From the NCBI GenBank assembly GCA_036872755.1, contig JAVHNS010000011.1:1674001-1738000 (forward strand): DNA of 64,000 nucleotides. Reading direction: 5' to 3'. Position numbers and translations under genes: made by a program. Under the pieces are notes generated by a model that was given only the letters and a program-made list of their open reading frames with translations, had not been told where the DNA came from and did not search any database. Shown here in pieces: positions 56,201 to 64,000 of the stretch (the stretch's first letter is position 1; each line of letters opens with the position of its first letter). Origin of the DNA: Orbilia blumenaviensis (lineage: Eukaryota > Ascomycota > Orbiliomycetes > Orbiliales > Orbiliaceae).

Positions 56201-57491
56201 CCGATCGAGCCATGAAATGACGAGCTAGGAGAAAATAAATTTTGTGGAGAGGCGGCAGTGGGGTGTGAAGGAGGAGGTGTTTGGGGGTGAGTTTGGTTGG
56301 GCTCTTGCATCTGTGCAAAAAACGGGCGATAATCTGTCCCTATGGCTTCGTGATCCCGCACGCTGTTATGAGCGGTGTCTGAGTCAGAATCGCACAAATG
56401 TTGGGATGAAGTGGGATGTATCTCCCTCGAAGTCTCCAAGTTTGCACTTCCCCCGACTGCAACTCGAGCTGGCGCCGCAGCCGATGGCAATACCGTACCG
56501 TCTAATGCTACAGTGCCCGTCTCTTTCGGGTCAGGCGGGGCAAGAAACGAGGGGTCTTCAAAAAATCCGGGGTCTCCTGAGAGTGATAAACCAATGCCAT
56601 CGATTCGGACAGCCCGCATACCAGGTTTATTTACCCGTGAAACCACTCTGTTCTGCGTGGTACTATCCGAGTTCGCAAAGACACCCTCGATTTCAATAGA
56701 GTCAATACTGAAGATTAAAGTCAAAAAGTTGACATTAGATCCTTGTGGCGCTGCGGAAAACGATACTTTCATTCTAAGGGAAATATCTTCTATAGCAATT
56801 TCCACCCTATCGACCAGCCTCTGGAAGAATGAAGGAACAAAATTCCAGAAACCTAAGGGTGTGCCAAGCCCCGAATCGTCAATCGAGTCTTCCTCTTCGA
56901 AGTCGTTTTCCGATGGCAAGGGGTCTTCGAACTTGGACTGGAGAACGGCGTCCACCTCCTTGGCCTCGGTCGGACGCTCTTGTAGAAACGATGAAGTAAG
57001 GTCAATGCCGGACGGGATTTTAAACCCATCTCGAATATCCAGGCTATGCAACGAATCTGAGCCAGAAACATCATCTGATCTTGATCCGCGAACAGGGCCC
57101 GTGGCAGTGGTTTCGTTGACGATTTCGCCGTCAATTACCACCGTGGATATAGACACCCTCACCGGAGCTCTGTGGAAATCTGTCGGAATACGAATGTGTA
57201 GAGTCGACACCCGAGCATCATGCAAGCGTATGTTGGATGGTAGATTAAGCGTGGTCGAGAGTTTCTAATGGTAAACAACATTAATTTCGAGGCACTCAAT
57301 TTGTGAAATGGGAACAGGCAACACACCGTCACATTGAGGCCGAGATTCTTCATCTCGAGCTCATTCTTTAGTCCCAAAGAGAGGTTGAAATCCCGTTCCA
57401 CATCATAGGTAGAGTGGTCCAGGAAGTCTAGTTTAGATAGAGCATATCGAAAAAGCTTCAGTTGTACTGCACGGGGTATATAGCCAAGCAT
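50202..57491 (-). CDS. ATG2: Autophagy-related protein 2 (Atg2), lipid-transfer protein
   Basis: Six minus-strand exons: 57491-57327, 57264-52139, 52078-51364, 51302-50490, 50428-50291, 50225-50202; 6981 nt, 2326 residues. The N-terminus ([29 protein letters not shown] segment; [14 protein letters not shown]) is a chorein-like domain as in Atg2/Vps13. A long Ser/Pro-rich, probably disordered section spans about residues 365-910. Further C-terminal, [20 protein letters not shown] and [19 protein letters not shown] are characteristic Atg2 blocks. The end has [53 protein letters not shown] and DKYKKRSS. Atg2 bridges ER and isolation membrane, moves phospholipid in bulk and works with Atg18 and Atg9. 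Exon 3 contains a DE-rich run. The exon 2/3 junction has a second possible reading (donor 52143) with the same frame; I prefer GTAAGA at 52138 with the CTAAC branch and TTTAG acceptor. Confidence 0.93.
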
Positions 57492-58109
57492 GATGCTGTT
57501 GGCTCTTGTCGGTAGGCCTGTGTCCTTGGAGAACGACTCTACGGTTAATGGGTAATGCCGAACCCAAACCCGCCGGCAGCTAGACTACTAACGAGACAAC
57601 AAAGGGTGTTATAAGCTTTTAATGAGGTGTTTTTTGAGGAAGGCTGTTTTGAGGGCGAATCCCCAGGGTCTTTGGCCCGTGGATGCTAGTTGCGTCAGCT
57701 ACGTACTTAAGTAGCTACGTGCGAGCTGCAAAGGGCCGCATCGCTAAATTAGCACTCCTGATAATGCTTTTAGGAAGTTTGGTTAAGTCGGGAAGGCTGG
57801 AAGAGGGATACGGCGGAGGTGGCTGGTTGGGAAGTGAGAGAGATGGTCCGAAAGAATGAGGCCAGGGACGAGACACTCGGTTGGCGCTGGTGCTATGTAT
57901 GTGTGGTGATGGGGGGGGTTGAGGCCATGAGCAGCGGACTCACTTGCAGGTGGCACATGCATCACAGACGGAGCTTGTGATGACTAATCGATCGCCAAGC
58001 ATCTTTGGTACAAACACGACCACTGGCGCGAACCTCTTGATCAATACGCCTCCAAACAGCGCCAACCATTAGACACACAGGTCCGGTTCCTCACCGACCA
58101 AACGCAAAC
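57492..58109. promoter_or_regulatory. Divergent promoter region between ATG2 and NUP85-like gene
   Basis: A 618-bp region between start codons pointing away from each other. It contains GTACTTAAGTAGCTACGTG (about 57703-57721) and a G-run at 57909-57918. Short frames here are not convincing. Confidence 0.45.
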
Positions 58110-60898
58110 ATGTTCAATTCGATATCTGGCCCCAGGAATCTTTCACACTCATCGTATAGCCATCTAGACGACGATGTCCAAGACGCTACCTATTCTGGTC
58201 AGCACGACCACTCCGACTTCGATGATTACGACGAAACTGTCGATCCCAACGATATGCTTGAAGAAGGTGGTGATGATGACGACGACGACGATGATGATGA
58301 TGCTAATGACGACGATTACGGAGAATACGAAGATGACCAGAGTGATAGTGTTGATGGGTTTGACGGGACTAGCTTGGACGGGGTCGCAGAAGACCCTGGC
58401 GAAGCCATTGGCTCCCCGTCTCGCAACCCTGACCGTGCCATCCCCAAGATCACCGAACCACCAGAAGTATACCACCCCTCGCGCTGCTGATTAAAAACTT
58501 AAATGCATTACAACATATAATTAACTGGGCATTTTTGTAGTTCATCCTGAGCCTTTCCGATCTCCTTGAGAATGCTCACGGCGTTTTAGAACCTTTTGAG
58601 GACGTAGACGACCAGCCACAAAATGAATCTTCTCCAGTCGGTCGACATATACTCTCCGATGTGCAGCGGCGACTTTATCTACAGAGACTATCTTTCCGGA
58701 TTTTAAACTCGATAACCAATTGTTCGGTTGGCGCTAAAAACGAACGACTCGATGACGCGCTACGTATAGTCTCCCTGATGCTCCCACTATACTTCCCCCC
58801 GCCATTGGACCTCGCCACCATCGACCTCAAGGCAGATGCTCCACTTTTAAGAGAAATATCCCCTCCCCGTCCGGCTCCATTCATTCTCATAGAATGGTTG
58901 AATCAAAACGACAAGTCTCTGGATCGAGGTTCTCTTTTAGATGTTTTGGAGCACCAACCTAACCCGGCCTTACATTACCAGTTTTGGCCCCTCCTACAAA
59001 AACTTGCTTTGCGCTGCCGACTAGATGACTTAAAGCTACTAGTAGGAAGCTCGCGGTGGGATGCTTTGGAGTCTTCTCAGCCCAGAGCACCAACCCGCCA
59101 CCACCCCGCCGCCCACAACCTCCAAAATGCGTGCAGGATCATACAAGACATAATCTCTCAATGTCCCTCTCTAAGATTTTTCCCAAGCTCAAAAAGCGAC
59201 ACAACTACCCATAAAATCGCCCGAAGAGGCGGAGAGGGCGCCGAGGAGGAGAATTGGGATACTAGCTCCCTCCCATGGAGAATGTGGAGGTCGAAGATTG
59301 CTCGAGCTATCGACGACATTGCACGCATCTCACAGCAAGATCCAAATACCGTAAGACGAAGTAATCTGCACGATACGTCGAACGAACAGAATCGGTTGTT
59401 TAGATCGAAGCATAGCACCCAGATGAATGCCGAATCATCTCACTTAATACCACACGAAATCGCCCAGCAGCTGCGCATTATTCTCCAAATCTTTCTTGGC
59501 GACAAGGAGACAATTTTGACAGCCTCGGATGATTGGTTGGAGGGGGTTGCGGGCTTGGCCGCCTACCACGACGAGACAGGTTCTTCCGGCGATGGCATGG
59601 AATGGGATAGATACGGGAGGCCAGGAATGGTTTCTCGAGCTACAAACGCATATCATGAGGATGCCGCAAAAAAATTGGCGAAATATTTCCATCTCGCTAC
59701 AGATAAGGAATTTTCCCTTCCCGCAGTCCGTAGCCTGCACTCTTCAATTGCCGATATACTCGCGGGTCGGATTCCGAAGGCATTAAGGTTTCTCGCTAAG
59801 TTGAGTCTTCCAGTCGCAAGTGCTGCCGCTGAGATTCTTGCATGGGGTGGTTATTTTCGGTTAGGGATCGCCGACAATATACAATCTTCAACATATCGCC
59901 ACCCTGATTCTTTGGGGCTTCTGGGACCAAATACCGAGAAAGATAACGTGAAGGAAAATATAATCTGCATATATTCCCTAGCACTGGGTTCTCTTGGTAT
60001 ATTGCACAAAACGAGGACTGAATCAATTGAGGGGTGGGAAATCGGGCTTGCAACCCTCAGAAGAACGATCACGCCCGGGACAAGGAAGACAGCATCAAAA
60101 CTAATTAAATCTGTCAAACTGGATGTGAACAACGCACCGAGAGTAGAGCGACTGGTCGACATCTGCATGAAACATGGGCTTATAGATGAGCAAAAATATG
60201 TTTCGGAATCTTTCGCTCAGAAACTTCTATCGGCAGGGCTTATTGGGTCTTCATTGCTCTATTTCTCGAAGGCTGGGCGTAATTCCCGTATTCATGATGT
60301 CATGGCAAATTATGTTCGCTCGTCGTTGAGAACAGGTCAACCGACCCCCCCAGATGGAGAACTTGACGACATCATGCGTGGATTGCTCACATCCCCAACC
60401 TCTTTAGCGGAAGATGACATACTGCGAAGGGAGATCGCAGGATTCGCCGCTCTGCGGGGATTTTATGCATCGAAACACGAGGGTCGGTTTGAAGACGCCG
60501 CTCAGACTTTGGTTGTGCTCCTCCTGAGCGCGGGGGAGAAGCTCGATGGTGGGATCTTACATGCAGACTGGGAAAGCGTTCTTACTCCGGAAAACATCGC
60601 CGGGCTAGTTTACGAACTCCTGCATGTCTCTGAAAACGACAAGTCCGAAAAGGCTTTCTCGGGATATCTCAGTAACACTGACATTTTCAACATTTTAAAC
60701 GTTGTAGAGTCACTCTTCCTTATAGGCGGTGAAACTCTCCAATCAGTTCAAGAGGAGTTCAATCATTTACAACGGGCAAGGGGCATCCCTCTTGAACTGG
60801 ATTTCGTCGATGCTGTTTCAACTCTCCGCTCTGCCTTGGCTACAGGGATCGGTCTCAACTGGCTCAAGGAGGAGAGCAAGAAGCGTCTTGTATTTTGA
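58110..60898 (+). CDS. NUP85: Probable nucleoporin Nup85 (Y-complex scaffold)
   Basis: Exons 58110-58466 and 58541-60898 give 904 residues. The donor GTATAC at 58467 is the only in-phase canonical site that avoids the stop at 58488; the acceptor is TTTGTAG. Residues 1-119 are disordered and very acidic, with an Asp run coded by GAT/GAC repeats (about 58265-58320). From residue 120 the protein is helical throughout: LSLSDLLENAHG, LYLQRLSFRILNSI, LRIVSLMLPLYFPPP, FILIEWLNQNDKSLD, LQNACRIIQDIISQCPSL, WRMWRSKIARAID, ending LNWLKEESKKRLVF. The alpha-solenoid with the ..W..WR.. and CPSL elements resembles fungal Nup85 of the Nup84/Nup107 subcomplex, the outer ring of the nuclear pore. The gene is certain; the name is an inference from resemblance without a search. 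Confidence 0.7.
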
Positions 60899-61702
60899 AT
60901 TTCGACCACTCCAAACATATATGTATCAGAATAATTACCTGCTTACAGGAACCTAGTAATCACCCCTGATTCCCGTTTCTTTTTTCCTAAGGCTTTCCAG
61001 TATTATCTAAAGTAGTAGATGCTGAACATATAAGCTAAGTAATAGATCGATGTCATGCCTGACTGTTAAGTAAGAGCTCGAGTCGCCATGGAAATGAGAG
61101 ACCTGCATAGCATAGCAAAGCCATTATACCTTTACTCGACTGTTAAGGAGTGACCTTAGTTATTGTGGAGGTGCGAGGCTTGCATAGCAAAAACCAAAAA
61201 GACTTCAGGCGGTCACTTTTATTATATATCTCTGAAATTACTCTGTCGATATAACGCCTATATAAGTACTTGGGTATGTATTGAAATGTATTTAAACGTT
61301 ATAATGTAATTTTATGTTACGCAGAATTGGCCGGGGCTTAAGTATTGAAGGGGGCTCGACTAAGAAGCGGCGCCCTTTCCACAATAGATCTCGATGGGAT
61401 TAATGAATAGAATAGACGAATATAGTCGGTTTAACTACGCGATCCGTAGGATCCTCCTTGTGCTTGCACTTGTTGCATGTTGTATTTTGGCTACAAAATT
61501 AACCTTCGCACTTTAATGGTCACGTGTAAGAAAATTGGTGTGTATTTGCTTGGTCTACGTGGGTAGGTAGGTACCTATGCATCAAGCTGAGTTGAGTGCA
61601 GTGATAACCATAAAACTATAACTTATAACTCAGATACTCGAGAAAATCAAAGACGCTCAGCCGAGGCCATATGTGCCATCGTTCAGACCGATATCTACCA
61701 GT
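60899..61702. other. Intergenic: NUP85 3' flank and omega-amidase promoter
   Basis: About 800 bp, AT-rich, with GGGTAGGTAGGTACCTATGC near 61560-61579. I see no coding exon. Confidence 0.5.
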
Positions 61703-62693
61703 ATGTCTATATTGAGACAGCCCTTAAAACTTGCTCTCGTGCAGCTCGCCACTGGTATGATGCCCGTAACTTTAAGATTCTCACGAGCCATATGCTAACG
61801 TTACGAGGACGGACAGGCGCAGATAAGGCTGCCAACCTTGCCCGTGCGAAGGTGAAAGTCATTGAGGCCGCGAGATCCGGTGCCAACATTGTTGTTCTTC
61901 CGGTAGGCCCTCTTAGCTAGCTTAGTGGGGTTGCTCCAACGAACTCATATGCTCATCTATGGGGCGATAGGAGTGTTTCAACTCCCCTTATGGCACAAAT
62001 TATTTCCCACAGTACGCGGAATCCCTATCAACACCAATTTTGTCACAGTCCTTTACAGCTCTTTCCGCGATTGCGAAAGAAACGGCCACATACTTGATCG
62101 GCGGTTCCATCCCGGAAGTCGATACGACAACTAATAAACTATACAACACTTCACTGGTTTTTTCGCCAACAGGCGACCTCCTTGCCACGCATAGGAAGGT
62201 GCACCTTTTCGATATCGACATCCCGGGTAAAATAAGGTTCAAAGAATCCGAGGTTCTATCACCTGGTGACGAGATAACAATTTTTGAGACGAAGTACGGG
62301 AAAATCGGGCTAGGGATATGTTATGATATTCGGTTTCCGGAGCTAGCTATGACAGCTGCAAGGAAAGGTTGCTTCGCCATGGTATACCCAGGAGCGTTTA
62401 ACATGACCACTGGTCCTTTGCACTGGACGCTATTAGCCCGATCGAGGGCGGTAGACAATCAGATATATGTTGCGCTTTGCAGTCCTGCTCGAGATCTCAA
62501 TGCTAGTTACCACGCATGGGGTCATTCAATGGTTGTGGACCCGAATGGAGAGGTTATGGAAGAGCTTGAAGCCTCAGAGGGTATAGTAATTGCCGAACTT
62601 CGCAATGAAAGGGTTGAGGAAGTGAGAACTGGGATCCCAGTGACGACACAGAGACGGTTCGATGTCTATAAAAACGTCGCCGATAACAACTAG
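61703..62693 (+). CDS. NIT3: Omega-amidase / nitrilase-family hydrolase (Nit2/Nit3 type)
   Basis: Three exons, 61703-61754, 61817-61902 and 61971-62693, give 286 residues, the usual length of the family. Start [18 protein letters not shown]. The catalytic triad of carbon-nitrogen hydrolases is complete: Glu47 in [12 protein letters not shown] (split across introns 2/3), Lys122 in HRKVHLFD and Cys163 in [12 protein letters not shown]. Further family blocks are [31 protein letters not shown] and [21 protein letters not shown] and the overall pattern point to the omega-amidase branch (mammalian NIT2, yeast Nit3), which hydrolyses alpha-ketoglutaramate and alpha-ketosuccinamate to the keto-acid and ammonia and so removes products of glutamine transaminases. 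No targeting signal is evident. The unspliced frame begins at 62040, but the upstream exons carry the essential Glu. Confidence 0.95.
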
Positions 62694-64000
62694 CTTTAAT
62701 ATGTGAACCACCTTCATGGATTTATGGTGACCGAAATGCATCAAAAGGATATATAATACAAAACCGTGCAAAATATATATTACAGCTTTGTGGGGTATAT
62801 ATGTCTGCGTACAATTTAAGTGAGGTATAAGCGTGTTAATTTTCAAAGTTATGTTCAGCTGCTAGTTTGTTGCCAGCCTGCCTACTTGTTTACTCAGGGG
62901 CTGGAGAAGGGTCAGGCAGTGAGATAACCCGATAGTTAGACAGCCGGACAGCTATAGAGCCAGGAGTAGCCACTGAATCCCTCGCTACCTACCTAGCTGT
63001 CTGGTTGTTTGGCTTTTCTTCAGTAATTGAATAATACTGTTTATTTGAAAGTTTTGTATGGTCCCTTGTTAGTGCTGTGGTTTTTCAATATAATTGTGTA
63101 TCGGCTGTTCTAAATAAGAAATTAAGTCGATATTTTACATGGAAATAAGTAAAAAGTACTGCCAGACACTCATTCATAGCAGGTAGGTACCTACAGTACT
63201 TTGGTAGGTAGTTAGGCTTAGGGTAATATCTTCTCCCGTCCAAAATTACAATTTATTCCCCACCACAAACTAGAACTTCGAACTATGCTAGCCATTAAAT
63301 GATGATGGTTTTTGCTTTGACTGCACATGCGGATATACAGGGTACTTACATTGGAAACCAAAACTCAGCCAATCGACACCCAAGACCACACTCTATTCCA
63401 TGCCGATACATCCCTTTCAACTTCAACCAGTGCTATGCCCATATGTACCTAGGTACCTACCTAGCCTAGGTATACGCTGGCGTTACAGCCAAGACTCAAT
63501 TGTGCCTTTCGCTTTTAGTTGTTTCTCGTCATGATAACCAACGACAGTGCCCCCGGGAGAGAAACATAGCTTTTATTGTTCTCTCTATATTTAAGGACCT
63601 ACCCACCTACTTAATCAATATCATTACCTATGTCACGGAATCTTAGTATGACCGCTACCGAACCCTAGAATACCTGGTTTCTCTTCCAACTCCTGCTAAG
63701 GCAAAGGCTCCATATACCCCTCGTATTTGTACGCCCCAGGAACCTGGGTAAGTACGTAACTACCGGCCTAAACAGCGTTGCATCTTGCGTTTGACTCCCA
63801 CAGCTCCAAAGCACTCCGAAATGTGTCTAAGGTATGAGTTGAGGACAGCTGGTATTGACGGCTGGCTATTCGATGCCGTATCCAGGTTTTCTTTATTTTC
63901 TTAAAAGAAACCACACCGCCAAGTGACTGTTATCTTATCATCAGGATAATTGAGATTTGTCCGGGTATAGGCTCCCCAAACCCATGAACTGAACACGCCC
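62694..64000. other. Gene-poor right flank
   Basis: About 1.3 kb with no supportable gene. It contains TAGGTAGGTACCTACAG (about 63182-63198), TACCTAGGTACCTACCTAGCC (63446-63466) and TATATATTACAGC. A gene may begin beyond the right edge, but nothing here shows it. Confidence 0.5.

Noticed and set aside
58482..58490. Use of a GC-type donor after ...YHPSR in the NUP85-like gene
   Set aside because: No GC dinucleotide there is in the right phase; the GT at 58467 keeps frame.

Overview
The window looks like nuclear DNA of a filamentous ascomycete (Pezizomycotina). Genes are split by many short introns (mostly 44-110 nt, GT..AG, often with a CTAAC-like branch site). Genes lie on both strands without operons. 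The protein set (a group VI Sln1/TcsB-type hybrid histidine kinase, a TinC-like ADIP protein, Atg2, Nup2, and a fungal mucin-like wall protein) is typical of that group. I could not place it in a class. There is no plasmid, phage, CRISPR, rRNA, convincing tRNA or transposon.

I support 17 protein genes, 15 of them multi-exon and rebuilt exon by exon; every spliced model stays in frame. Left to right: cyclophilin-RRM protein CYP6 (3672-5087 +); a probable LAA2/aftiphilin-like AP-1 accessory protein (5880-7406 -); Rrp7 (7968-9069 +); an unrecognised fungal protein (9460-10927 -); a 10-exon Rieske plus FAD/NAD oxidoreductase of AIFM3 type (11701-14136 -); an alpha-arrestin with a PPxY motif (17481-19415 +); a TinC/ADIP coiled-coil protein (19915-21781 -); a Tgl2-type lipase with 13 predicted exons (22259-24077 +); a TM9SF/EMP70 membrane protein (25839-28293 -); a quinone oxidoreductase (28822-30311 +); the Sln1-type kinase (32394-36549 +); a secreted repeat protein (38006-39322 -); Nup2 (40828-43909 -); a peroxisomal SCP2 protein (44900-45468 -); an unrecognised membrane protein (47406-49175 +); Atg2 (50202-57491 -); probable Nup85 (58110-60898 +); and a Nit2/Nit3-type omega-amidase (61703-62693 +).

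The genes do not form one pathway; this is ordinary core gene territory. Several touch related cell biology: two nucleoporins (Nup2, Nup85), endosome/Golgi trafficking (LAA2-like, arrestin, TM9SF, Atg2), ribosome biogenesis (Rrp7) and RNA processing (CYP6). Intergenic DNA is rich in simple repeats, above all TACCTAGGTA/TAAGTAAG-type tetranucleotide islands, a 220-bp compound microsatellite at 46751-46972, and a TA/TG tract at 47113-47173.

The most interesting signal is in the Tgl2-like lipase. Its catalytic GHSMGG motif can be rebuilt with canonical splice sites only if a 10-nt exon is followed by a 2-nt exon (GG at 23022-23023) between two introns of normal size. This is a testable case of an ultra-short exon or of two-step (recursive) splicing. 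A 75-nt in-frame potential intron with a strong branch-like motif in the TinC-like gene is a second splicing candidate.
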